From assembly GCF_050948175.1 (NCBI RefSeq), contig NC_135194.1, positions 8,424,033-8,488,032 of the forward strand: DNA of 64,000 nucleotides, given 5' to 3'. Source of the stretch: Xylocopa sonorina. Lineage: Eukaryota; Arthropoda; Insecta; Hymenoptera; Apidae. Made by a program: the position numbers and the translations under genes. The notes under the pieces are model-generated. The model was not told the DNA's origin. It saw nothing but the letters and a program-made list of their open reading frames with translations, and did not search any database. Positions 13,278-27,162 of the stretch are shown here, piece after piece. The first letter of the stretch is position 1. Each line of letters starts with the position of its first letter.

Positions 13278-13285
13278 GTTCAGCG
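13278..13285. repeat. Putative right target-site duplication of hAT-type element
   Basis: The 8 bases gttcagcg directly follow the right terminal repeat and pair with gtctagct on the left, with three mismatches. Confidence 0.45.
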
Positions 13286-16200
13286 CAGGCTCCCTTTTGA
13301 CTCCCCCGTCCCACCGCCTTTCCGTCTGTTGTTTTCGCGTTTTTCCGCCTCGGATCGCTGCGAGTAAATACGTTATTGACGAGCCAGACGGTACGAAATC
13401 GAACGAGTCCAACGCGCGGAGGAAACACAGTGACTGCTTTTTCCGAGATCGGGCGAGCGAGAAATCTTCGACTCGACGCGCTACCGCGCGCGATTTTTAC
13501 GCCGTCGAGCTCGCTGCGGATACACGGGACGTGAATTACGACGTTTCCAGAGGGATTACGAAGCTTGGTCGTACGAACTTTTATCGATACCCCGATTTTC
13601 ATTGTGCCGCTGATCCTCGGATACTTCTCGCTGATGGAAGAGGAGATCGATCTGGAGTGGAAGACACCTGGCTTTTAACATTCTTGGTTCTTGCGGGACT
13701 GTCTGAGGTCTGAATTGCGATGCAAACTGTAAGATGAGAGTAAATAATTACAAGTGGTGTGTACACTTGTTGGTACTGTGGAAAGTCTTCGTACATCGTC
13801 CATAGTCAGTCTGCGAACACAGACGAGTACATCGTGCTGTGAATATTTTATAAAACTGCATTGTCCACCCTGAATTTCCACGATTTTTTCAAATACTATT
13901 TCCTCCACTTGTTCAAATACTATTTGAAAAAATCGTACAAATTCTAGCCGCAAAAATTCGACACTTTAGACGAGTAAATGAAGAGCGCAGCAAATATTTA
14001 ACGAGTCGCGTGCAAACAGTGGATCATACGGATTGAATACTGGTGATCTACAAAATTTCGCGAACAATCTTCGAATAGCAAGATCGTTCAAATTGGCGAC
14101 TGCACGCCGCGCGATTCTTCGATGGACTCGCGCGTAGAATTCAAGCGTCGGTGCCGCGCGTCTCGACGTCGAAGTACCCGTTCGAAGTCGGCATTAAGTT
14201 GTTCATGCGTCAAATTCTGTCTGCAGGTTCGAGGGGACCCGACGCGAATACCAAACAGTCACTGGAGCTGACTGCGAAACGGTCCAAGACGTACGTCCGC
14301 TCGCATCCCCCGTTGAATTCCACGACTTCCGTTCACCGGAATTCCCCGCCTGCCAATCATCGAGCCTCGAGCTCGGCTAGATTGTCGCGCGGCCACAATT
14401 TTCGAGTCGCCAAATCGACCGTCTGCGTTTCCTTGTCTTTTTGATCGACGAGCCACGCCTCCGCGGGTCCATTAAACGCGAATCGCACGATCCTCGTTGA
14501 ATTTCGCCATCGAGAAGCTCTCGACGCCTCCGTCGATCCGCGTTGCTTCTCGCGACCATAAAATATACGACTTGGCAGACCAATCGCGATTTCGATGCTC
14601 TCTATGTCTGTTCTCCGAGGAATTCCTGGATCGCATCACGTTTCCATGCTTCATACGTTAATATTTTCTCGAAATACTAACAATAAACACAACTTCCAAC
14701 TCGTGGGACTGTTAATCAGCCCTTAATCAATGTACGAATTTACTGGATTTATATTCAGCAGACTCTGAAGTCTAGAATATGGGAAGATACTCAATTCCAT
14801 GGAGGAAACAATTTCGATGTTCGATTTAAGCGGAACGATCTGCGCTTTTGTCAGAGAACGGCAGACCAAAAAGTAAATAGAACGTATCGAAGATAAAAGT
14901 GGTCCCACGATAATCCCCCTTTACTATAATCCTCCGACTTGCTAACAATTTCCGCCCTTTTGAACCCGAAAACTCGACGTCGCCAGGATCGATGCCGCTG
15001 ACAGCGGAAACGTCCCTTTGTGCGCGGCTTCCGCGACCGGCTACGGACCCCGGGATTAATGCTCGTCAACGTGCCGCGAAATTTCCAGCAGGTATTTTCG
15101 AGGATGGGTTAGTAGGGTCGGATGCCTCGCGGGATATCGCGGTGTTCCTCGTCCGTGGCTCCTTATAAAAGTGCACGAACACGTAAGGAGCGCGAACAGC
15201 GAGGCGGAAACGGGGGTAGGTAGACGCAGCGGAGTGTAACGCGAGATTTCGCAACAATGCGTGAGCTTTTCATCCACCTGCGGCGGCCAAGAATGCCTAT
15301 CCCTTTTCGAGAACAACGTGGCGGAAAGATGCGCGCACTGGGCAACAGAAAATCGACCGTTATTCTCCCGTTCTCGTGGCTACTTGGGCGAAACCGACGT
15401 GTCACGGCTCTCGAGCTTGCAAGATTGCAGGGAAGCAATTTCGATTATATTTGCAGTCAGCTGCGCGTTAATTTTATCTTGAATCGCAGTGGCATAGCTG
15501 TCGAAATCCGAATAAGAGTGTTTCTAATTGAAGAAGTTTATTTTTAGGTGGAATTGAACTTGTGATACGTAAAATAAATGTTTCTCTGTTTCGACGGAAC
15601 CTAATTACAAAGAGTAAAAAGCTGGCTGGTATTCACTCGCGTAAGCCGGGTCCGCTTCCGTGTCCGTTCAACTGCTAACAGATAAAACAATTAAGGAGTT
15701 AAAGTTTCGCAGTTAGGCAAAGAAATCTCTAATTAACGATCGTCCCAGTCGAAGGAACCTCCCTGAATCGAGATACTTTCAACTTCCTCTCGCCCTGTTT
15801 GCTCAATTAAAGAGCTCTCGATTAATTGCTGTTTTTAGTCGCAGTCTCGTGTCCGTGGGACTGTTTCGATCGATGAAAAACCAGCACGCGTACGTACGGT
15901 GCGAAGGATTGAAGGTTCCACGACTGGTTTGAGCCCCAAAATTCGGGTCGCGTTAGATTCAAAGGTCATTTCGTCCATATCCACTTCTTTTTCCGGTGTC
16001 AGTGGAAATTTGCCACGTTACACGTCATCCGTCCCATCGAACTGTGCATCCGCTTGTCCCCATCAAAACAAATATTTTCCATACGAGATCCCGACAGCTG
16101 TGTGCGAAACTCGTTCACCGTTTAACGAGACCAACCATGCGCACGTTGCCTATCAGCCGTTTCTCTCGGTCAGTAGAGTATGCGATTAACAGTGACGCAC

Positions 16201-18336
16201 GGCGCTTCGAAACGGCCATTTAAGGCCATTTAAGAGCCGTCCATTTTGCTGGATATATGTAAAGTCTCCACTTCTGGAGATTTCATGGAACTTGGAATTA
16301 AACAACATGGTGTAATAACAATATGGAAAAATATGATAAACTTTTGGTAAGAGTAAAAAGGATTTCTTTCTTGAGATTCATTACCAAGGTCAGTTTTACT
16401 GGCTTTCGATTTCGAGGAGAGATGCTCGCAAGAGTATGTTGCATGTCGGAAAAGAAGATTCCGATTAGGTCACTGACAGAATAATTTAAAGCAACCACGT
16501 TACGCGTTTTAGCCTGTATATTAAATTTATGGCCTCGAGTATGGGATTTATAGCCATGAATTTTTGAAAGGTACATTTTCAGATCGATGGTAGGCTGCCT
16601 AGAAATATTTACGATCCGATTAGAATTTCCTGGGAATAGTTGGAACTGGAGGCACTGCAATATGAATTGGTCCAATTATCTGATACTGATAACATGTGGT
16701 TATATACGTTATATGTTTGTTTTCATTTTTTCTTTCTAATATAGTTTCTGAAGATTTGTTAATAGTTTTGGTAACGATATTCCTTCAATTCATTCAAAAA
16801 ATATGGGCGTCTTTAAATTAGTGGCTACGAATAAGCGCACGTCTGACTATCGTCGAGTTGTACTACTTGCAAACGCGCCTCGTTCCATTATAACCAATTC
16901 CTCTGCAATATATAAAACATATTTAACATTAACAATGTATAACGATCCATATGCGCTCTTTTTTATCCCCAGTAATATTCATTATCGATAAGTAAGCGCA
17001 CGATATTAATGTAAATATTACACGTCCCGATAACGATATTTAACTACTCGTACATCGTGACTCACGCTTGTATTACCTCCTTTTTTTCTACAATCTATCC
17101 AATATCAGCTGCGGAACTAGTTTTAACATAAATAACATCTTTCAGTGCCACGTTCTTACCGCTGGCACGATATTCGCACGCCCTTGTATTACACGTCTCA
17201 TAAATTTCGTGATGCGCGAACAGATTAAAAATCAATGCGCGGAATCAACACTACGGGGCATCCGACACGAGAAAAAGCAGTTAACCTTTTAACCGCATTT
17301 TATGCTCGATGAATAATTGATTAACCGTCCCGCATAGCTCGCGCGAGCCAGCCTCTAGACCGTGAGGATTGATACGCGCAAACACCGCTAATGATAATTA
17401 ATGTTTCGATTAAAGCGCAAGGACGGTTGTTGCGATCGTGTCAACGAGTGATTGATGAACACCAGATGCGGTCATGCCGTTTTAGTATCGTCGAATCGGG
17501 AATAGAAGCACTAATACCCGAGCCGTTCGAATTCGCTCGAGGTCCCGAAAGAGCCGATAAAAATTTCCATCGAGCGATACGCGAGGGGGAGGGTACCCAC
17601 GGAGGGTGTCCAGGAATAATTAATGGGAACGAAGATGGACGGAACGCTCGTGGCTGTTGGCTCGTGATCGAAATTTAATCAACGCTCGTATTCAGAACGA
17701 TGGCAAGGACAAACGAAGAGACGCCCGTGTATCGACGTGACGAAGACACGTATGCATCGTATCTCTTGGAGATATCGTATAAAAAATGCTCGTCGAATGG
17801 AAAGCTTGAATTTTCTGCGAAAACGGAAACAGAGAACGAGAGGCACACTTTCGCGCTGAAATACACGTAGCTTCCAAGGAGCGTGTTTAAAGAAATTCGA
17901 GAATGTTTTCAGGGATGTAAACCACCTTCGACGAAATACTCGAGGGAGCTTGCGCTACCAGCGAATAGGAGATAAGAGGTGTGGAACGTTCGAACCGAAT
18001 TCGAGCGAATATGTCTTTAATAGCCACCCAGAGAAACAGTCGCTTGCATCTCCAAAGAGATGCGCGTTCGTTCAGCAACCTGCAGGTCGTTCGGCAAATT
18101 GAATTGGGTCAGATCGGAAATGCCGTGGATCCGCGCGATTCGCCTAATGGCGGCCGACTATTCGACCAAACGAAGCGCAAAATCCGACGAGATCGTGCCC
18201 GTATCTACGAGGAATTTATCACGGCAACCTGGCGGCGCGATACGCTCGTTTCACCGCGACACGTCGCCCGGATGATCGAACCGATATTCCGACTTGAGAC
18301 ATCTCGCGTTCATCCTGCTGGCGACAAGTTGCGCAG
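13286..18336. other. Non-coding stretch with three GC-rich islands
   Basis: No gene is supported. GC-rich islands lie at about 13,290-13,560, 14,100-14,560 and 14,950-15,350. The last contains TATAAAAG at 15,164-15,171 in a CpG-rich setting, which could be a core promoter motif, although no clear initiator is seen downstream. AT-rich sequence covers about 16,280-17,110. A moderately CpG-rich part lies at 17,400-17,660. Confidence 0.55.
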
Positions 18337-18862
18337 GACGAAACAGGAACGCCTGGCGTCTTTTGGTATCGAATGCTCAGCCGTCGTTTCGCGTCGATAA
18401 ACTCGCAATAAGCGTGCATATGAACATATTACTCGAGTATTTTTTAATTCAATTGAATCGTACGGTTTCGAATGGAACGTCCAAGTAACAAGCATAGTTT
18501 TTCTTTCGAATGACGAAACAGGAACGCCTGGCGTCTTTTGGTATCGAATGTTCAGCCGTCGTCTCGCGTTAATAAACTTGCGATAGGCGTGCATATGAGC
18601 AGATTAGTCGAATATTTTTTAATTCAATTGAATCGTACGGTTTCGAATGGAACGTCCAAGTAACAAGCATAGTTTTTCCTTCGAATGGCGAAACAGGAAC
18701 GCCTGGCGTCTTTTGGTATCGAATGCTCAGTCGTCGTTTCGCATTGATAAACTTGCGATAGGCATGCATATGAACCGATTAGTCGAATATTTTTTTAATT
18801 CTATTGAATCGTACGGTTTCAGATGGAACGACTGAGTAACAAGCAGAGTTTTTCTTTCGAAT
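18337..18862. repeat. Tandem array, three copies of a 175-bp unit
   Basis: Copies begin at 18,337, 18,512 and 18,687, each with (a/g)cgaaacaggaacgcctgg. The period is exactly 175 bp between the first and second and between the second and third copies. By eye, copies one and two differ at roughly a dozen positions. Copies one and two carry the 12-bp palindrome attcaattgaat, and the third has a change in it. The short open frames on both strands that recur here are products of the repeat. The 175-bp unit is close to nucleosome-repeat length, a common size for insect satellite monomers. I cannot tell from this window whether the unit is abundant elsewhere. Confidence 0.93.
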
Positions 18863-21800
18863 GGCGTACTAATAAGAATTCCACGGGGCATACTTTCACG
18901 ATATTACACGAGAGCACAGAACAGAGGAAGCTGTAACATGGAAGATAATAAGGATCAGTCGGAGTTTACAAACTTTACATTTTCCTGTTTTCCCCGAGCA
19001 AACGGAACTTTTCTCGTTCGAAGTCGCGAGGTGTATCAGGAATACGCAGTTCCTCGACGCCACGAACGACTTAACGTCCGTCGAACGAACGTATTTTCAT
19101 CCCGCGAGCAGCTACCGCGTTTATCCGTAATAAGTTTGCGTTTCGTCGCGTATATCGGACGATTTGGATTACAGATGGAGGCGCGCGGGCTAGAAATTGA
19201 TTATTGAAGAGGGAATTACGATAAGGTGCGGTTGAATTTTAAATTTCCGCTGAGCCGAATTGAAGAACGCTATTTACGCGGTGGATGGCGAGTCGGAGAG
19301 CCGGGATAGGTGTGGCTTACGTCTGAATTAGACCTGGCTTAAATCAAAGCTTCCACGAGAATTGTATTTCTCGTCGAGTAGAGAAATGTGCGTTCACGCG
19401 AGCGCGGCTCTGGTGGGATCAGGAATTTTTAAACCGAGAAGCACTGGATTTACCTAATATAGATTAAACATCGCGTAATTTTGGAATTATTGCCAAAAGA
19501 TGTCGGCGGTCTTACGAGAATAAATAAATCGCGGATATTTATGAGTGCCACGCGTGCAGAAAGCGCGTGTGTGATATTTACGCGTGTAAAATATTATTCA
19601 ACTTCGAATATTTAATAATATATATTTTGCTACACTTGTACAACGTTACGAAGTGCTCAAAAATATTTCTATAAAAATAATCACGGAACAATATTCCCAA
19701 ATTTGTAGTTGTTATTCGTTCAAAAAATAATTTTCATTTAAACTTCCATTGAAGATCAATATCGCGCTACGAAAGAGAGAAATTGAATGCCAATCGAAGT
19801 TCAAATTACATTTTGACAAAGTTCGTTAGCAAAAAACGGGTCACCGATTTTTGCCTACAAAACAGTTATAAATCCGTGAATATTAGACACAGTCTGCGAA
19901 CGACAATGGCCGCTTTTATCGAAGCACCCCCGTCGACGCGCGATACATAAAATGCAAATAGTATCGCGGAACCGCGTCACTGTTCGACTCCGTCGTAGGG
20001 TAAGGATCTTCGATTTATCAAACTTTCATCCGCAACGCTGTCGCTCGAAGCTTCTAGGAATACTTTTAGCCGTATCCTGCGGATACATTGTTCACGAGGA
20101 GCGGCGCGGTTATTCATCCCCGAAATGAGGAACCGAGCGCTGCGATCGATCGTGTCTGGCCCGTCGATAGTCCGCGCTCGGTGCACGCGCTTCGACGTCT
20201 GTGCGATAAAAGTCTTTAACGATATTTCGAATGCTCCTTGACGCGTCGCAGGGAGCCCGTGCAGTTGATCTGCCGGGGATTCCCGTGACATTTTGACGGA
20301 TAAATTTATGATAGCGCGGAGGATGACGTTCCGTTTAATATCGCTTGACACAGTGTACCAGAGAGAGCGTGCAGCTCGGACACTGCAGGGGACCATTGTT
20401 AGACTGCCACTGGAGTATACCTTGAATGAGGAATTATTGTAAATAATTAAACGCGAATCATGAGCGTGGCATTTGCGATCTTATGTTACAGTAGAATTAA
20501 GGGCAAACTAATCTTAGTGTCGCGAAACAACCAGCTTTCTATTATACCTTAACGACCTTTATCTCGATATTCAGAATGAAGTAGAACATTTTGAAAATGG
20601 TACGAAAGGTACAAATTACTGCGCTACCACTGCTATTTAAAACAGAAACAGAAGTATATACTTAATTGTTGCGAACATTAAATTGTTCGAACAGTGGAAA
20701 CAATTTTCGTAGCGATCGTAAAATGGCCTCCGAGCGCGTGTGCGGGATAGAAAGGAAGGTTCTCGGTCGCTACAGGGTTGAAGCTATTTCGCGCGGCGAC
20801 AATGGCCACCGCTGGCTTTACGACAGCTCGAAGCCAACGAAGAAACGGAGGAAACAGAAAGGGACGAGCTCCTCGGAAGCGCAATCGGGAATTATTTCCT
20901 TTTAACTTCGATAAACAAGTCGCGGTACGACTGAGTTTTATAGCCTTAATCCCGGGTACCCGGTAAGAAAGTTGGATATTCATTCGCGAGAAATTGAAAT
21001 GGGACAAACTGTGTTCGCAGCGTCGCTTTATGAACTGCGCGAAACTTGATCCTGTCGATCCGCGACGGGGGTCCTGGCGAACTTATCTTCGAGAGTTGCT
21101 ACCTTTCGTCCGTGGCCGCTACGGCTGGATCGGCAGCTTCGAATACGGACTGCTACACTCGCGAGTCTGCACCGTTGTTACGTACTTCTTCGAACCGTTT
21201 CCTCGACGTAGCAGGCGAATTTATCAGGGACCGTGGAAAGTTCGCAAATCGAAGTTGCATCGGAACGTTCGGATGACTGGAGGCTCCTTGCGCGCGTTCA
21301 CGTCTCGTTTCGCGAGGCTGTTTTTTCTGCCGCCCATCGGGACGAAGAACAGGGGTGAACATTCGTCGAAGGGCGTTCAATATTTCAGTGAACGTGGCAC
21401 AAGGTACGTAGGTTCCCTTGACCAGTGACACAGTTGGGAAACGGTTGTACAGCTTCCGCTGGTTAATTCCAAAAGGCCAACTCGGGCAAATTAATTTAGT
21501 TGGATTTAATCTGAAGTATGAATAAAACCGAGCACTCCGCTCGAGAGTTCCATCGTGGCTATTAAAATTCAATGTCCCATTAGTCTTTCGTTTCAAGAGG
21601 GAAGAAACTGTGTAACTTTAAGAATCCTAAATCCGAGTTACACGTCGACGTGCAACATTTCCAATAATCACAACGAAAAACGAATTACATCTTTCGTAAA
21701 TCTCCATTGGTAGGCAACAGAAATGTAATTTACTCTGTCCCTCGTAACGTAGCGTCGGGTTCAGCAAAAAATCCGTCACTTTTTCCACGCAGTCGTTCGT

Positions 21801-22250
21801 CATAATAATTTCTCGAAACAATAACACGTGCGTCAAGTTGCCGTTCGTGGAGAAATCCCATGAACAGCCAGCGTTCCACGAGCAACACGACCGCGGCAGC
21901 GGGTCCTGTACATCACGATTAAGTAAATTGCGACATCGATACCTTGGCCACGGTGTTTCAACGCGACAGCCAGGCAAACGGGCTCGCGTTTCCGCGTAAC
22001 CGTCACCGTGGTCGCGCGTAACGCGTCCTGTCGCGGGGACTTGGCCCGCGAGCACCCCGCGCGATTAGAATATTATCGCCATAAGGGCGTGTACAATGGC
22101 GCGCGGCCGATCTATGGTTTCGCAGTGTCACGCACGCCGTAAATTAACGCCACGCACCTGCCACAGTCAAGAAGGGGCTCGCTCCATGCGGGCAGCGATA
22201 CTTTACGCCGGAATTTCTGCGTCCCGTGTTACACGCCGGCAGCACGATCG
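18863..22250. other. Non-coding stretch, no supported gene
   Basis: No gene is supported. AT-rich sequence covers about 19,590-19,900. GC-rich patches lie at 20,080-20,400, 21,010-21,350 and 21,880-22,250. A 144-codon frame at 20,994-21,428 starts on TTG and ends near a GTACGT donor-like site, but it is arginine-rich and unrecognised. Confidence 0.55.
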
Positions 22251-22340
22251 GCCCCTGCACGCCGCTAATTCGCCGTGCACCAGCTCTCTCCACGCGACCA
22301 GCCCCTGCGACCAGCTAATTCGCCGTACACTCGTCCGGCT
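22251..22340. repeat. Short imperfect duplication, 50-bp period
   Basis: The block starting gcccctgc at 22,251 recurs at 22,301. Both copies share gctaattcgccgt(g/a)cac about 13 bases in. The second copy fades after about 35 bases. It looks like a local slippage or unequal-exchange duplication. Confidence 0.7.
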
Positions 22341-22762
22341 TATTTGCGTAATCGACGAAGCGTGCCGCCGTTGCGCCGGGAATTTTCAGTTTTCCCGCTG
22401 CTACCTCGTAATCGCGTCCAATCAAGGGGGATGGTGTTGAAGTTTGTTCGCGTGGAAAATTGTACTCCGCCAGTTCTTGCTCGTTTACTTTCATTTCCTT
22501 TGATCGTTTCCTTTCCTTCTTTTACCTTTCACTTTAGACGATAGATTCCATAATTGTATCGAAGGTCCACGCTTTGTTTGGAGTTACTTAGAACGGATTG
22601 TTTTAGTAAACAATTGCTTAACCGATAAATGCGCTTAAAGGTTGTTAGAGAGAGAGCATAAATATGTTACGATGTTTGTTGGAAGATGTATACGAGCGTG
22701 TTTCATGTTGCGTTCACGATTGCGCAAATGTTTGTAATGACGTTTTCTTTTCTTTGTTCCAG

Positions 22763-22880
22763 CTGCAGCGTTATTAACAACGCAGCAATTATGGTCAGCC
22801 GAGGGTAACAACCTGGATAATGCATTAATTACAAATGGCACGTCGGGTGACAAAGAATCGATTGGCAACAAATTGAAAAG
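22763..22880 (+). CDS. Candidate internal coding exon, product unknown
   Basis: A strong pyrimidine tract with acceptor (ttcttttctttgttccag) precedes 22,763, and a donor (AAAAG|GTAAAT) follows 22,880. The 118-bp interval is open in one frame, phase 1 in and phase 2 out. It encodes a hydrophilic segment starting AALLTTQQLWSAEG and ending GDKESIGNKLK. The low arginine content contrasts with most chance frames here. I do not recognise the protein. Its phase would accept a phase-1 upstream exon such as 3,799-3,940 and would join a phase-2 acceptor such as the one before 37,729, but neither link is demonstrated. It could be a chance match. Confidence 0.27.
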
Positions 22881-25800
22881 GTAAATAAAGTGCGCAGGGA
22901 TTAAATCGCGGTTTGTTAATGAAACGCAGCACATCCTCGGTCGCGGGCGCGTGAAATCCAAATGGGAAATATGAATCGAAACGCGCATTACCAAATTATC
23001 GTATCGTTCCGAGCGAGGGACCGCGAAAAATCGCGGATACCGTTAATAATCGATGAAAAACGAAGTCGCGAGAGTGTAGAACGGTGTCCCGTTGAAATCG
23101 TAGTATCGAATATTGTAATGAGGCTATCGGAGCTCCTATAAATTTCCTTAATCGGGATACATGCGCGTGCCATTTCGCTCGCGCGATTAAATGAATTTTT
23201 CACACGCGATAAAGTATAATACTTTGTGACATTTCGATTCATCGTGTCATGTTGAACATCAATTTGCGTATTTTCAGCATTTTCCTTTCTTTTTTTTCAC
23301 GCATCATACTTGAAAGCACGTTGCTCGTTTGTATCGTGGAGCACAACAAATCACATAATCTCTTTGCTTCCTATTATACGCTCTCATAAACAAACCAGTA
23401 ATACTGGGACTACATTTCGCGTATAAAAATATAACACACACACACACGAGATATTTGAAATGTTCGCCTCTCTCGATTCAGATGACACGCATTCGGATGA
23501 TATATTAATTATAAATGGAAGTGCGTCCGCTTTAATCAGAGGGCATGAACATTTCATACACGGCTAGCTAATGTCGCTATTTATAAGCAGATATCGCAAC
23601 AGGCAAAGTAGAAAATACGTTAAGATGAAACGGGCCGATGAAATATCGCCCGGACGCGTTGTCCCGCGTAAATTCGCGAAATCCCTGTTACCGCAAATGT
23701 AGTCGAACGTGTGCGAAATATCGATACCGCTGGATATTGAATCTACGATAATTCAATTACGATACGCGATCAACGTCAAGCGGGGGCTCCGAATAAAATT
23801 ACACTCAACTTATTGCGGCGCGTGTGAATATCTGCTCGTTGGTATTGACCATTTGCGGACCGTTTCCATTCACAGAGAGAGTGGAAATTAAAATATTAAC
23901 CGAGACAATTGCTGCTTTAATCTTATTATAGCTCTCTTCCTTAATCTAACAATTTAATTTCACAGCGCAGACGTTTCTTCGACGTATATTCGAGAGACAT
24001 AAGAATTTTTTTAAATAAAATACTCGCGCGCAGAGTATTTCATTAGAAACATTTCCACAATGGCTCTCCGCAAACACGCGTGCAGGATATTGAAATAAAC
24101 ATGACGGTTTTATGTTAAATGTCACCACCACCGACGATATTGATAACGTCTGGATATATCATCGAAGTGCAACCTCGATAAACATGGAACATCGTATCGT
24201 ATTTCATTGTCGTATCAAGCGCAGCGCATCTTCGCAATCGCGCGAGCGCTTGTACAACGAGACGCGTTAAATCGTGTCGTACACCGCCATCGTGCTAACG
24301 TTCGTACGAAAGTACAATGGTGGCAATCGTGCGGAATATCAGTGCATCGAAAATCCTTGAAATTTGCTGGCTAAAAATATTCGTTATAAATACGAAACGC
24401 GCGGAAAGCGCGGAACAAATGAAATTGCGCGATTCGACTAAGATTCGTATCGAGCATTCAAATTAGTTCGCGCGAACGCGCGCATAGAGACACACTGGCT
24501 CTGAAAAGTTTCGAGCACGTCCCGATGCGAGGCAATCGCAATTCCTGGGAATGAACGACCGTTTTGTTAAGAACAACGGTCGTCTAGTTGCCAATTATTT
24601 CGTCGCTAACAACTGTAACGCTGCCCGTTTCGCGGTACCTTCTGCGTCCTTTGACAACAATGCGAATATCGAACAACGGGGCACTCTAATTCCTGCACGA
24701 TTACCTAATAACGTGATACGCGTGGGCGTAATGGCAATAGGAAGCGCATTATATTCTGCGCAGCCATTTCAAACCATTAAACGTTATGCATTTAACAATT
24801 TCGCGTCGTTCAAATTAAGTTGTCTCGACGAGAGTATTTCGAGGTGGAAAATTGATCAATCTCGCCGGCGATAAACTAATGACCGAAACGGACCACCACT
24901 CTCTCCTGAACGACGAATGAATTTACACATTTTTAACGGCGGCGTTTCAATTCCCTCATTTTTCGCCAATCACGCAACGTCTACCGTTCAATTGTGCGGT
25001 ATTAACGAATACGAAAAACAGTTTCTGACCGTGCGAAAGGAGAATACTTGAAAAAGTGGCTCTCGCGTGGGTTCGACCGCACCTTGAAAGCATCGAGGCT
25101 CGCGTGAAAGTTTCTCGCGAAAAAACTATCGGTTGCGATAACTCGCGTCAGAAGCACCGAGCGGAGTGCATTTTTAAAAGTGTATCAACCCAGTCGTCTG
25201 CTCGTTTCATAAACATCCGCGCCTTTTAGCGGGCCATTTTGCATCGCGCGCACCCTCGCCGCCGCCACCCCTCCGTTTTCTGTCGTTTAAAATTAATATC
25301 GAGCGCGCGAATTTATTGCGAGCAGAAATCTATAAAAAATTATAGCGAGCACGTTTATCTGGAACAGGGGGCCGTGTTGATTCATGCGAAATCGATGCCA
25401 ATACTGTTCATAAATATGGAAACGCGGCGAGCCAAGAATCGTTAATATCGCGGACCGTTTCCACGTTTCAATGGCCCTGGCCGGCCTGAGCTCGCCGTTA
25501 ATTAATCAGACGTCGATAATTAAGGAAAATGCTCGTCGAACGCTATCCATCCTTCGATACGAGTAATTCACGCGCATACGTTTGCGGGTCGAGCGGCATA
25601 TTTGCTGGCGAAATTGTCTGCTGGAGCTTCTTCGACGAGGGGCCAATTGAAATAACATTCGAAATCTACCCTTTCGTTTCTGTCGTGTCGTAACTATCGA
25701 TTCTCTCTTTCATAGAAATCAGAATCGTGTTCAAACTGCGGTTACGGGAACTCGCGATCAATTGTTACGAGAATGAACGGAACAACGAAACGCTTTGACA

Positions 25801-27162
25801 ATATTTATTAGAATAAAGCAGAAAATAGCAGCTACGTTATTTAAAAACGCTTTCTATATGATATTCTGAAATTAAAAGACTGAAAGTTGAAAATAAAATT
25901 GCAATCACGTTTTAAAGTTCCAGTAAAAAAACACAAATCATAACGCTCTGGAGGGCTTTTATTGTTCCAGTGTTAATTCCTTTATTAATGCGCTTTTACG
26001 AACGAAAAGTAGCCGCGTTTCGCCAAGTTTTTGCTCAAAAATACCGAGGGTAAAAATAAAAGCACGGTTTCGCAAACCGTAGCGCGGTAACGTGCAGTTA
26101 CCAAAAGCGAGAATTAAGAACGTAGGCGGGGTTACATGGTTAAATATTGAAGTACCGTTTCCCCGTTTCTCTCTACCACTTTTTTCCGCCGTTTTTCCTA
26201 CGACAGTCAAGCTGCGCCAGCCGTGGATGTAAAAGCTCTATAAAATACCTTCGACTCATTTTTCGATATATTCATAACCATAGCCGCCGTCTCGGGGTTC
26301 ATATATCAATGATAACGTCCTTATTGGACAGTTTGACGACACAGGGATTCCCTGTATCGGTGGATTAAACTGTCGCGACGTTCGTGTGCGTCGTGCGATG
26401 AAAACGTGGTCCCTTCGAGAAATTTTTTCGTCGAGAACTTCGAAAAATCATCTTCCCCCGCATTTCTTTACAGTTTCGAAGTCCTTCAAGTCCTGAAAGC
26501 ACGCTCTTCAAATATTGCGTTGAACAGGAAAAAATTGGCAAAGTTAAGCGAGTTTCAAAGGCAGGGCTCGCAGGTCAAAATGGCGCGTAGAAGGAACTTT
26601 AAACAATTTTTTTTAGAACTGTACTTTCTCTTCTTAAGCTTTCTTGTTTTTATGGTACAAAGAAGCAAGTTCCGCAATGAATACTGATATCGTGATTTAT
26701 TTATTGGTAAGAGTAGTCTTGTTCAAGGTTTTGAATAAAATACGATGTTAATCGAACTATCGATACACCTAGGACGTCGCATTTTGCATAGCATTACGTG
26801 TAATCTAGTCCGCGATGACTGTGTCCTGGTTTACGTCAGTAAAATAAAGCTGGTAAGCTTTTAGCGAGCGGACACGTTCGATATTAAACGCGTCAATTTG
26901 TCATGTGAAAATTTTCAGAATTTTCTCCTCCACTTCGTTTTAATTCATCAAACACGAGCAAATTCGTACTTTTACCTTAGCAGAAGGGAATTGCAGCATC
27001 TGGATTATCGAAGCGTTCGTCTGAAATATTCGTACGATAATGTGTGTAACTTTTTAATAAACGCGTACGGCGCGCCAACCTTTTTCTTGCACAGGAAATG
27101 AGCTTCCGTATCCCAGTTAGGAAGTTGAATATGAAAACGCTGGATATATTCTTTTATTCCAG
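22881..27162. other. Non-coding stretch, mostly featureless
   Basis: Contents noted are an AC8 tract at 23,432-23,447 and AT-rich sequence at about 25,790-25,950 and 26,600-26,760. A 107-codon ATG frame at 24,551-24,874, rich in asparagine, is of unknown meaning. An acceptor-like site before 26,474 (catttctttacag) leads into two open frames, one of which is 38 codons to a TAG, but nothing recognisable. I call no gene. Confidence 0.5.
23432..23447. repeat. AC dinucleotide microsatellite
   Basis: Eight AC units in an AT-rich stretch. Confidence 0.85.

Noticed and set aside
13105..13713. 202-codon plus-strand frame
   Set aside because: It begins inside the hAT-type element, crosses its right terminus into unrelated DNA and is arginine-rich with an equally long frame opposing it. 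It is not a plausible gene or transposase.
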